Below are positions 9,994 to 17,789 of a stretch of DNA of 64,000 nucleotides, in pieces. Position 1 is the stretch's first letter. Each line of letters opens with the position of its first letter. Source of the DNA: Mesorhizobium sp. CAU 1732. Its GTDB lineage: Bacteria > Pseudomonadota > Alphaproteobacteria > Rhizobiales > Rhizobiaceae. A program made the position numbers and the translations under genes. The notes under the pieces are model-generated. The model saw only the letters and a list, made by a program, of their open reading frames with translations. It did no database searches and was not told the origin of the DNA. The DNA lies in assembly GCF_039888675.1 (NCBI RefSeq), contig NZ_JBDQQR010000001.1:124001-188000 (forward strand), in the 5' to 3' direction.

Positions 9994-10011
9994 GCGGAAC
10001 ATCTGTTCCGC
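9994..10011. repeat. 8-bp inverted repeat GCGGAACA-tc-TGTTCCGC
   Basis: Perfect 8-bp arms separated by two bases, in the gap between comM and the AHSA1-type gene. It may be an operator or an RNA hairpin. No regulator can be assigned. Confidence 0.5.
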
Positions 10012-10018
10012 GAAACCG

Positions 10019-10041
10019 AAAAAGCCGGCGCGTGGCCGGCT
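10019..10041 (-). terminator. Terminator of the AHSA1 gene
   Basis: On the minus strand AGCCGGC-loop-GCCGGCT is followed by TTTTT. It starts 35 bases downstream of the stop codon of the gene ending at 10077. Confidence 0.8.
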
Positions 10042-10076
10042 CGTTCAGGCGGTTTCCACAGCGATCTCGCGGAGGC

Positions 10077-10553
10077 TCAGAGCGTCCTGGCGAGTTCCTC
10101 GAGCTGGTCGGCGGACTGGCCCCAGCCTTCGTGAAAACCCATCTTCTCGTGGTTTTCGCGGTCTTCCACCGTCCAGTGCCGCGCCCGGGCGATGTAGCGT
10201 GTCTTGCCGCCTTCGTCTGCCAGCGTGATCTCGCCAACGAAGAACGGCTTTTCGGATGGCTGCCAGGCGTGCGTGAACGCGTCGGTGAAGACCAGCTTCT
10301 CGTTCGGCACGACGTCGAGATAGACACCCTTGTTGGGATAGTCGTTGCCGTCCGGATCGCGCATCGTGATGTCGCTTGTTCCGCCGGGGCGCACATCGAC
10401 CTCGGCGCTGGCGATCGTCCAGGGCTTCGGCACGAACCACTGCTTCAAGAGGTCGGCTTCGGTCCAGCAGCGATAGATGGCGTGGCGTGGTGCGTCGAGC
10501 AGGCGGTCGAGAACGAGTTCGCGGTCGTTGGCGGGCTTTGCTTCGGAAGTCAT
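10077..10553 (-). CDS. SRPBCC / AHSA1 (START-like) domain protein
   Basis: 158 residues of the Activator of Hsp90 ATPase homologue 1-like family, a hydrophobic-cavity fold. Typical signature segments are present: APRHAIYRCWTEADLLKQWF near residues 22-41, the GGTSDITMRDPDG strand, and a C-terminal HEGWGQSADQLEEL helix. The start at 10553 has GGAGAAG upstream on the minus strand. Ligand and function are unknown. It lies downstream of gshB in the same direction. Confidence 0.88.
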   Translation of the reverse strand: MTSEAKPANDRELVLDRLLDAPRHAIYRCWTEADLLKQWFVPKPWTIASAEVDVRPGGTSDITMRDPDGNDYPNKGVYLDVVPNEKLVFTDAFTHAWQPSEKPFFVGEITLADEGGKTRYIARARHWTVEDRENHEKMGFHEGWGQSADQLEELARTL

Positions 10554-10627
10554 GGTCTTCTCCTCTTGTGTGCGATACCCCAAGGACGAACCAGATCGTC
10601 CGCACCCGACAGCCCCTCCGGAAAAAT

Positions 10628-11569
10628 CTACCCGCGTTTTGCCTCGACCGCATCCCAGAACAGCGCGGCGATGTCCGCACCGCCGAAGCGCTTCACCTCG
10701 CGCACGCCGGTCGGCGACGTGACGTTGATCTCGGTCATGTAGTCGCCGATCACGTCGATGCCGACGAGAATGAAGCCGCGTTCCTTGAGCGACGGACCGA
10801 TGCGCGCGCAAATCTCGCGTTCGCGCTCGGTGAGTTCGGTGGCCTCGGCGCGTCCTCCGGCGTGCATGTTCGAACGCGCATCGTGCTCGGCCGGCACGCG
10901 GTTGATCGCGCCCACGGCCTCGCCGTCGATGAGGATGATGCGCTTGTCGCCCTTGCGCACATCCTTGAGATAGCGCTGGACGATGAAGGGCTCCCGGAAC
11001 ATTTGGCTGAACATCTCCAGAAGCGAGCCGAGGTTCCTGTCGCCGTCGCGCATGTGGAAGATGCCGGCGCCGCCATTGCCGTAGAGCGGCTTGACGATGA
11101 TGTCGCCATGGGCGCGGCGAAACGCATCCACCTCCGCCGGATCGCGCGTGATCAGCGTCTCCGGCATGAGGTCGGGAAACTCGGTGACGAAGATCTTCTC
11201 CGGGCTGTTGCGCACCCAGGCCGGGTCGTTGACGACGAGCGTCTTGGGATGGATGCGCTCCAGGATGTGGGTCGTCGTGATGTAGTTCATGTCGAAGGGC
11301 GGGTCCTGGCGAAGCAGGATCACGTCCATGGTCGACAGGTCGGTGCGTTCGGCTGCCCCCAGCGTGTAGTGGTCGCCCTTGATATCGCGGACCTCCATCG
11401 CCTCCACACGGGCAAAGACGCCACCATTCTCCATCGTCAGCCGGTCGGGCGTGTAGTGGAAAAGCGCATGGCCGCGCCGCTGTGCTTCCAGCGACAGCGC
11501 GAAAGAGGTATCGCCTGCGATCGAGACGGTGGAAATGTGGTCCATCTGGACGGCGACGCGAAGGGCCAT
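10628..11569 (-). CDS. gshB: Glutathione synthetase
   Basis: ATP-grasp ligase of 313 residues that joins gamma-glutamylcysteine and glycine, the second step of glutathione synthesis in the cytosol. It starts [17 protein letters not shown] as typical for GshB. It carries the ATP-grasp loop [14 protein letters not shown] at about residues 147-160 and the metal-binding [15 protein letters not shown] segment near the C-terminus. Length matches the family. Confidence 0.96.
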   Translation of the reverse strand: MALRVAVQMDHISTVSIAGDTSFALSLEAQRRGHALFHYTPDRLTMENGGVFARVEAMEVRDIKGDHYTLGAAERTDLSTMDVILLRQDPPFDMNYITTTHILERIHPKTLVVNDPAWVRNSPEKIFVTEFPDLMPETLITRDPAEVDAFRRAHGDIIVKPLYGNGGAGIFHMRDGDRNLGSLLEMFSQMFREPFIVQRYLKDVRKGDKRIILIDGEAVGAINRVPAEHDARSNMHAGGRAEATELTEREREICARIGPSLKERGFILVGIDVIGDYMTEINVTSPTGVREVKRFGGADIAALFWDAVEAKRG

Positions 11570-11792
11570 GGGAAGACTCCGGCGGATGCATAGGGCGGGG
11601 ACGTCTGGTTATCCCATCCCGCAGGCGGCGTCGAGATAAAGCAGGCTGGCTCGCGGTGGCCATGCGCTGGCGCTGGTCATCGTCGCCATTGGCGCGACCG
11701 GGCGATTGTTCTGTCCGATACCTTTCCTAAAGGGTTTTCTGGCAGCTTTCGGCCTGAAAAAAGCGAAAACGAGAAAACCAACAGAGGCGCCG

Positions 11793-13136
11793 ATGCCCAA
11801 CCTGTCCGGCACCGGCCAGATCGCCAGCGAAGGCACCGACCTTGCCTTCACGGACCCGCTTACGGGTCTGGGCAATTTGCGCCGATTCTTCGACAAGGTG
11901 GACCGGCTGATCGTGGATCGAGCCGAGGACCCCGCTCCGTTCGCCGTCGGCATTCTCGATCTTGACGGTTTCAAGCCGATCAACGATTTGTTTGGCCGCA
12001 GGGCGGGCGACAACATCCTGCTGCAGGTCGCCATGCGCCTGAAGGCGTCGATGGACCACCACTCGACCGTGGCGCGTGTCGGTGCCGACGAGTTCGCCTT
12101 TCTCTATCCGATGGTCTTCAGCGAGGACGCCGCGCACCAGCGCGCGCTGATGCTGATCGAAATTCTCTCCGCGCCTTACGATGTCGGCGACCGCACCGCC
12201 CGGCTCTCGGCCTCGGTCGGCTGCTCGCTGTTCTATTCCGGCGAGGAGAACACCGAGACGCTGGTCAGCAAGGCGGAAACCGCGCTCTATCACGCCAAAC
12301 GCTCGGGCCGTGGCAAGGTCGTGGTCTACACCCGCGAGATGGAGGAAGCCGCCAAGCGCATGACGCGCATCGAGCAGGCGCTGCGCCGCGCGGTGGCGGC
12401 AGGCGAGGTGGAGCCGCATTTCCAGCCGATCGTCGATCTCAAGTCGCGACAGGTCATCGGGTTCGAGGCGCTGGCGCGCTGGACCGATCCGGACCTCGGG
12501 CCGGTCTCGCCCGCCGTATTCATTCCGATCGCGGAAGAGCGCGGCATTATCGGTCCGCTGTCGCAGCTCCTGCTGTCCAAGGCGACGCAGACCGCCCGCA
12601 ACTGGCCCGACGAGCTCTTTTTGTCGTTCAACCTGTCGCCGTCGCAACTGGTCGACCAGAACACCGGCCAGCAGATCCTGGCGATTCTGGAGCGTACGGG
12701 CTTCGATCCGAGACGTCTCGAAATCGAGATCACCGAAACCGGCCTGATGTCCGATCCGCAATCTGCGGAAAAGATCGTCAACGATCTGCGCGGTGTCGGC
12801 ATTCGCGTCGCGCTGGACGATTTCGGCACCGGCCAGTCATCGCTGGGGCGGCTGCGCGAGTTCCATTTCGACAAGCTGAAGATCGATCGCGCCTTCGTCT
12901 CGTCGATCCTCGAGGATCGGCCGTCCGAACACATCATCCGCGCCATTCTGGCGATGTGCGAGGGCCTGGGCATGGATGTGGTCGCGGAGGGCATCGAGGA
13001 AGAGGCGCAGGCTGCGCGTCTCGTCCAGTTCGGATGCGGCGGCGGGCAGGGCTATCTGTTCGGGCGACCATCGGACGCCGACGCCACGATGGGCTACCTG
13101 CGCGACGCCTATCGTGCGATGGCGATGGCCGACTGA
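11793..13136 (+). CDS. GGDEF/EAL protein, probable c-di-GMP phosphodiesterase
   Basis: About 447 residues with two c-di-GMP domains and no membrane segment. The N-terminal GGDEF domain starts DPLTGLGNLRRF, but its signature reads GADEF and no RxxD inhibitory site is seen at the usual place, so cyclase activity is doubtful. The EAL domain looks complete: EALARW, LSFNLSPSQ, EIEITETGL, DDFGTGQSSL, KIDRAF, VAEGIE and QGYLFGRP. I infer that it degrades c-di-GMP. The start is uncertain: ATG at 11793 with AGAGG upstream, or an in-frame TTG at 11706 adding 29 residues. Confidence 0.9.
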   Translation: MPNLSGTGQIASEGTDLAFTDPLTGLGNLRRFFDKVDRLIVDRAEDPAPFAVGILDLDGFKPINDLFGRRAGDNILLQVAMRLKASMDHHSTVARVGADEFAFLYPMVFSEDAAHQRALMLIEILSAPYDVGDRTARLSASVGCSLFYSGEENTETLVSKAETALYHAKRSGRGKVVVYTREMEEAAKRMTRIEQALRRAVAAGEVEPHFQPIVDLKSRQVIGFEALARWTDPDLGPVSPAVFIPIAEERGIIGPLSQLLLSKATQTARNWPDELFLSFNLSPSQLVDQNTGQQILAILERTGFDPRRLEIEITETGLMSDPQSAEKIVNDLRGVGIRVALDDFGTGQSSLGRLREFHFDKLKIDRAFVSSILEDRPSEHIIRAILAMCEGLGMDVVAEGIEEEAQAARLVQFGCGGGQGYLFGRPSDADATMGYLRDAYRAMAMAD

Positions 13137-13216
13137 TCGACACGCGATCTTGCGGGACGTGTGCACCTGCCTCAAAATCACCAGACCGGGACAGCCCGGA
13201 CCGCGGGGGACAAGCG

Positions 13217-14095
13217 ATGGACGATACAGCGGCTTCTGTGTTCTCGGATCACGTCTGCCAGCTTGGCGAGGGACCGACCTACGATCCTGCGACAGACACG
13301 GCATACTGGTTCGATATTCGCGGCAAGACGCTGCTCTCAAAACGCTGGCCCGACGGCGAGACCGTCGTCCACGAACTGCCCGAGATGGCAAGCGCACTGG
13401 CGGTGATCGATGAGGGGAGACACGCGCTTTTCACCGAGACCGGACTCCATGTGCGTGACGTGCAGACAGGCACGCTCAGTGTTCTCCACCCCATCGAGGC
13501 CGACAATGCCCTGACGCGCTCGAACGATGCGCGCGTTCATCCCTCCGGCGCCTTCTGGCTCGGTACCATGGGCAAGGGCACGCAAGTCGGCGCGGGTTCT
13601 ATCTATTGGTACCGCGAGGGCGAGCTTCGCCGCCTCTATCCCGGAATCACGATCCCCAATTCGATCTGCTTTTCGCCCGACGGCACCGTCGCCTATTTCG
13701 CCGACACGCATCTGAACCGTCTGATGCGCGTGGCGTGCGATCCACAGACCGGGTTGCCGGTGGGTGAGCCGGCTGTCTTCCTCGACCATGCCGGTATCGC
13801 TGGCGGCATCGACGGCTCGGTCACCGATGCGGAGGGCCTAATCTGGAACGCGCGTTGGGGATCGGGCGCGGTCGATTGCTACCATCCGGACGGGCGCAGG
13901 CTGCGGAGCATCGACATCCCGGCGCGGCAGAGTTCGTGTCCGGCCTTCGTTGGCCCCAAAGCTGAGCGGATGATCGTCACCTCGGCCTGGCAGGGCATGG
14001 ATGAGGCGGCGCGCAAGACCGACCCTCTGGCGGGTAGGACCTTCCTGATCGATCTGCCGATGAAGGGCCGTCACGATCCCAAGCTGGCGCTATAG
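13217..14095 (+). CDS. SMP-30/gluconolactonase family sugar-lactone hydrolase
   Basis: 292-residue beta-propeller of the regucalcin/SMP-30 family, which hydrolyses sugar lactones with a divalent metal. Typical landmarks are the metal-ligating Glu in QLGEGPTYDP, the SNDARVHPSGAFWLGTMG segment, NSICFSPDG and the Asp in GIDGSVTDAEGLIWNA. The start at 13217 follows GGGGGACA. Substrate unknown; many rhizobial homologues act in arabinose, galactose or gluconate use, but no sugar genes lie nearby. Confidence 0.9.
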   Translation: MDDTAASVFSDHVCQLGEGPTYDPATDTAYWFDIRGKTLLSKRWPDGETVVHELPEMASALAVIDEGRHALFTETGLHVRDVQTGTLSVLHPIEADNALTRSNDARVHPSGAFWLGTMGKGTQVGAGSIYWYREGELRRLYPGITIPNSICFSPDGTVAYFADTHLNRLMRVACDPQTGLPVGEPAVFLDHAGIAGGIDGSVTDAEGLIWNARWGSGAVDCYHPDGRRLRSIDIPARQSSCPAFVGPKAERMIVTSAWQGMDEAARKTDPLAGRTFLIDLPMKGRHDPKLAL

Positions 14096-14107
14096 CGCAA
14101 GCGTCGA

Positions 14108-14470
14108 TCAGCTCGTGCTCGTCATGCAGATCTTGGTGTGGCCGGATTTGATGAAACCCAGCTTCTGGGCGGCGGCCTTGGACAGGTCGATGACGCGACC
14201 CTTGATGAATGGTCCGCGATCGTTGATCCGCACCACGACGGACTTGCCGTTACGCTGATTGGTGACGATCATTTTGGAGCCGAAGGGCAGGGAACGATGA
14301 GCGGCGGTCATGGCCGCGGGGTTCATCCGTTCGCCAGACGCGGTCTTCGAGGTGAGCGCATACCAGGACGCGCTGCCGCATTGTGCGGAGGCCGGCATGG
14401 CCGAGAGGGTGAGGATGGTGGCTGCTGCTGCGTAGGGCAGGGCTTTTGCGATCATTCGGGGTGGTTCCAT
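14108..14470 (-). CDS. RlpA-like double-psi beta-barrel protein, secreted
   Basis: About 120 residues: a signal peptide ([20 protein letters not shown]) followed by a compact double-psi beta-barrel as in Rlp[47 protein letters not shown] and [16 protein letters not shown]. RlpA proteins cleave naked glycan strands at the septum; this one lacks the C-terminal SPOR domain. The start may be the ATG at 14470 or at 14455; the reading frame stays open further upstream, but codons there look non-coding. Confidence 0.85.
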   Translation of the reverse strand: MEPPRMIAKALPYAAAATILTLSAMPASAQCGSASWYALTSKTASGERMNPAAMTAAHRSLPFGSKMIVTNQRNGKSVVVRINDRGPFIKGRVIDLSKAAAQKLGFIKSGHTKICMTSTS

Positions 14471-14676
14471 AGCCGTTAACGTTAAATGTGGCGCTAGGTA
14501 GGGAATCGGGCGAGGGCGCGACCTAATCCGCAACGCGCGGACACTTATGGAATCATGCTGAAACATAAGACCGCCACGGCCGGAGCCTGTTCTGACCCGG
14601 GCCTGCATGCGTCCGGGTGGGAACGAATGGGCGTGCGAGTGGTTACGCAAACGGGGCAAACCACGAGGACGGACCT

Positions 14677-15180
14677 ATGAAGTATCTCGCCGCTGCATTG
14701 CTTATCTCCACCGCATCCCTCGCAAACGCGCAGGAAACGGGGACCGCCGGCGCGACATTCATCGACGCGGCCGGTGCCGAAGTCGGCAGCGCGGAGCTGA
14801 CGGGAACGCCGACGGGGGTGCTGATCGCGCTGGAGGTGTCGGGCTTGCCCGCAGGGCAGTGGGTTGCATTCCACGTTCACGAGACGGGAAACTGCGATCA
14901 CGAAACGGGTCATGAATCGGCAGGCGGCCATTTCAATCCGGGCGGCAAAGAGCACGGTTTCATGGCCGAGAACGGGCCGCACGCCGGGGACATGCCCAAC
15001 CAATATGTCGGTGCCGACGGCATATTGCGCGCCCAGGTGTTCAATACGAGCGTGACGCTCGGCAGCGGCGACGCCGATATTGCCGGTCGCGCGCTGATGA
15101 TCCATGCCGGCGCGGACGACAACGTCACGCAGCCGACGGGTGACGCGGGAGACCGGCTCGCCTGCGCAGTCATCGAGTAG
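14677..15180 (+). CDS. sodC: Periplasmic Cu/Zn superoxide dismutase
   Basis: 167 residues. A signal peptide (MKYLAAALLISTASLANAQ) precedes the SodC barrel. Metal ligands are visible in HVHETGNCDH, AGGHFNPGGKEHG and HAGADDN; the first Cys of the structural disulphide is in GNC and the second in RLACAVIE. It converts superoxide to peroxide in the periplasm. The start at 14677 has GAGGAC upstream. Diverges from the RlpA-like gene. Confidence 0.95.
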   Translation: MKYLAAALLISTASLANAQETGTAGATFIDAAGAEVGSAELTGTPTGVLIALEVSGLPAGQWVAFHVHETGNCDHETGHESAGGHFNPGGKEHGFMAENGPHAGDMPNQYVGADGILRAQVFNTSVTLGSGDADIAGRALMIHAGADDNVTQPTGDAGDRLACAVIE

Positions 15181-15269
15181 GCGCGTCAAAACGCGGCGCA
15201 ATTCCAGCCTGGCCGCGGATGGATCGCTGCCTTCGTTTGGGATAGTCTTGTGCGCGGAGAGGCTGAGGA

Positions 15270-16034
15270 ATGGAACCGACGGCAACGCCGACCCCATATT
15301 GCGGGCCAGCACCCGCACCAGAAGCGCTGCTTTACGCATGGAATTTTGACGTCGTCGCGATTGCGCTTTGTGCGGCACTCGCCGTCACACATTTTCTCCG
15401 CCAGGATCGGGGCGGTGGCGTGCCGCTGGCGTCGGCCATCGTGTTGATCCTCGTGCTCTTCCTCTCGCCGCTCTGCGCGCTGACGACAGCGCTGTTCTCG
15501 GCGCGCGTCGCACACCACGTCGTGCTCATCGCCATCGTCGCGCCCATGCTTGCGCTGGCATTTCCGGAGCGTGAGAGAAGTGCGACACGGCGCATTCCGC
15601 TTGCCTGGCTGGTGGTCGCGCATACAGCTATCGTCTGGCTCTGGCATGCGCCCGCGCTCTACGCGGTCGGGGTTTCGGGCGCGTTTGCCTACTGGGCGAT
15701 GCAGCTCAGCCTTCTGGGAAGCGCGGTTCTCATGTGGCGACGCCTGCTTGCTCCTGGCCTTGCCATGGGCAGCGCGCTGTTCGCATATCTGGCGACGATC
15801 GTTCAGATGGGCATGCTCGGCGCGTTGCTCACATTCGCCGACCGCCCGCTCTACGAACTCCATCTCACCACCACGCTGCCCTACGGCCTGACACCGGTGG
15901 CAGACCAGCAGCTCGCAGGCCTCGTCATGTGGGTTCCGGCAGCACTTCCCTATCTCCTCGCGGCGCTGCTGCTTGTTGCCCGGCGGTTCGACCGCACCGA
16001 CGATGCGACCGGCGCGGCACGGGCTGCGCGCTGA
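15270..16034 (+). CDS. ctaG: caa3-type cytochrome oxidase assembly protein CtaG
   Basis: Integral membrane protein of 254 residues with about seven hydrophobic segments, of the caa3_CtaG family (distinct from the Cox11-type CtaG). Landmarks are VWLWHAPALYAVG, a long helix-rich middle, QMGMLGALLTFADRPLYE and DQQLAGLVMWVPAALPYL near the end. The family is linked to maturation of caa3/aa3-type oxidases, matching the oxidase subunits encoded 1-4 kb downstream. Its stop overlaps the next start (TGATG). Confidence 0.9.
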   Translation: MEPTATPTPYCGPAPAPEALLYAWNFDVVAIALCAALAVTHFLRQDRGGGVPLASAIVLILVLFLSPLCALTTALFSARVAHHVVLIAIVAPMLALAFPERERSATRRIPLAWLVVAHTAIVWLWHAPALYAVGVSGAFAYWAMQLSLLGSAVLMWRRLLAPGLAMGSALFAYLATIVQMGMLGALLTFADRPLYELHLTTTLPYGLTPVADQQLAGLVMWVPAALPYLLAALLLVARRFDRTDDATGAARAAR

Positions 16035-16528
16035 TGCTGTGGATCAAGCTTCTCCACGTGGCTACGATTTCCATCTGGAGCGCCGGGCTGATCTGTCTGC
16101 CGGGCCTCTATGTGCAGCGCACGCATGTTCCCGACGACGAGTCCCTTCATCGCCTGCAGGGCATGGTGCGGTTCCTCTATGTGGCAATCGTGTCGCCTGC
16201 GGCCTTCATCGCGGTCGGGTCGGGCACGGCACTGATCTTCCCGCGCGAGGCGTGGGTGCCATGGTTTTCGGTGAAGCTCGTCTTCGTGGGCGCGATGGTC
16301 GTGATCCATATCCTGACGGGACTGGTGATCATCAAGCTGTTCGAGAAGGGAAACCTCTACCCGGTGTGGCGCTTCATCGCCGTCACCGCTGCCACGGTGC
16401 TTGTCGTGGCGATGGTGCTGACGATCGTGCTTGCAAAGCCGGACGTGCCAAACCTGTTGCCGGATGCGATGTCGGAGCCGGGCGCGCTCAGCCGGATCGT
16501 TCTCGATCTCAATCCTTTTCGGAAATGA
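16034..16528 (+). CDS. CopD/HemJ-like four-helix membrane protein
   Basis: 164 residues with four predicted membrane helices. The pattern LLHVATISIWSAGLICLPGL at the N-terminus and a VKLVFVGAMVVIH helix resemble the CopD/HemJ (UPF0093) superfamily, which binds heme or handles copper. It overlaps the ctaG stop by one base, so the two are translationally coupled and probably act together in oxidase biogenesis. The exact function is inferred only from context. Confidence 0.75.
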   Translation: MLWIKLLHVATISIWSAGLICLPGLYVQRTHVPDDESLHRLQGMVRFLYVAIVSPAAFIAVGSGTALIFPREAWVPWFSVKLVFVGAMVVIHILTGLVIIKLFEKGNLYPVWRFIAVTAATVLVVAMVLTIVLAKPDVPNLLPDAMSEPGALSRIVLDLNPFRK

Positions 16529-17009
16529 TGAGGCCGATGCCGTGATCGAAGACGAGCTTGCCGCCATGCCAGCCCGCCAGCCCCGTGAAGATCGTCGCGA
16601 GGATCGACAGCATGAGGCCGTGCGGCAGCACCAGGCTGTCGTCGGACAGCCGCAGGCCCCAGTTTGTGCCGGCGATCGAGATCAGCATTATCGCGGCGAC
16701 GGCATGCGTCCAACTTGCCACGCGAATGCGGATGCCATGGACGAGCAGGAGTTCCGCGGTTCCCACGAGGCCCGCACCGACGCCGGCCGCGAAGGCGAAA
16801 CCGGCGGACCACAGACCGACGCGCACCCAGAACGGATCGCCCGTCCACCAGTAGAAGACATCGACCCCGAGCGTCGCGATCACGAGCGCGATCGGGAAAT
16901 GGACGCTCATAGCGTGCAGCGGGTGTCCCGCAACGGCGACAGCGGACGAAACGGTCTCCTCGACCACCTCTTCGATAACCGGATTGCCGCGGTCGCGTGT
17001 CTCGTTCAT
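16509..17009 (-). CDS. DUF2231 family membrane protein
   Basis: 166 residues with four hydrophobic segments and the DUF2231 signature GHPLHAMSVHFPIALVIA, where His and Pro residues sit at the first helix. Members often neighbour oxidase or copper genes, but their role is unknown. It is encoded on the opposite strand between the ctaG and coxB genes. Its 3' end overlaps the preceding gene by 20 bases tail to tail. Confidence 0.85.
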   Translation of the reverse strand: MNETRDRGNPVIEEVVEETVSSAVAVAGHPLHAMSVHFPIALVIATLGVDVFYWWTGDPFWVRVGLWSAGFAFAAGVGAGLVGTAELLLVHGIRIRVASWTHAVAAIMLISIAGTNWGLRLSDDSLVLPHGLMLSILATIFTGLAGWHGGKLVFDHGIGLIISEKD

Positions 17010-17081
17010 GCAAATTCCCCTTTGCCGGCATCAAGTGCCCGAGCGCCGGCATGGTTCCGTCCGCGTGCGACTTTCGCGTCT

Positions 17082-17789
17082 ATGCCGCGCCGTCGCAAGG
17101 TCTTTCAGACGATGGCGGCCCTCGGCTCCGCGCTGGCGCTGTCGGCCTGCGCCGGGCCGCTTTCGACGCTTCAGCCGGAGGGGCCGTCCGCCCGCGGCGC
17201 GGCAATGCTGTGGTGGATCATGCTCGCAGGCAGCGCGGTGATTTTTGCGCTGGTCTCGGCCATGCTGGTTCTCGCCTATGCGCGTCCCGGCCCGCTTCGC
17301 GCCGCCGGCCCGAAAACGATCATGGTCTGGGGCGGGCTCGTCTTTCCCGGAATCGTCCTGACCGCGCTCGTGGTGGCCGCATTCGCGCTCGGCGAGCGCA
17401 TGCTGGCGACGCCGCGCGACCCTGCTCCCATGCGCATAGAAGCCATCGCAGAACGCTGGATATGGACGTTCCGCTATCCCGGGACGGACGGCTCGGAAAC
17501 CAGAAACCGGCTTCACATTCCGGCGGGACAGGACATCGACTTCGTGGTGACGAGCGGCGACGTCATCCACGCTTTCTGGATTCCGCGCCTGGGCGGAAAG
17601 ATCGATGCGATACCCGGCCGCGAGAATATCGTGCGGCTGCGCGCCGATCGCCCCGGCGTCTATGGCGGGGTCTGTGCGGAATATTGCGGCGAGGGGCACG
17701 CCGTGATGCGGTTCACGGTCGAAGCGCATGAAGAGGCCGACTACGAAGCGCGGCTCGCCGCCGCGATTGCGGAAGAGAGTGCGCGATGA
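17082..17789 (+). CDS. coxB: Cytochrome c oxidase subunit II (lipoprotein)
   Basis: 235 residues. A lipoprotein signal ending in LSAC (Cys about residue 23) is followed by two membrane helices and a periplasmic cupredoxin domain. The CuA site is complete: HAFWIPRLGGKID supplies the first His, and CAEYCGEGHAVM supplies two Cys, the second His and the Met. There is no fused cytochrome c domain. Subunit II takes electrons from cytochrome c and passes them to heme a. The stop overlaps the coxA start (ATGA). Confidence 0.95.
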   Translation: MPRRRKVFQTMAALGSALALSACAGPLSTLQPEGPSARGAAMLWWIMLAGSAVIFALVSAMLVLAYARPGPLRAAGPKTIMVWGGLVFPGIVLTALVVAAFALGERMLATPRDPAPMRIEAIAERWIWTFRYPGTDGSETRNRLHIPAGQDIDFVVTSGDVIHAFWIPRLGGKIDAIPGRENIVRLRADRPGVYGGVCAEYCGEGHAVMRFTVEAHEEADYEARLAAAIAEESAR

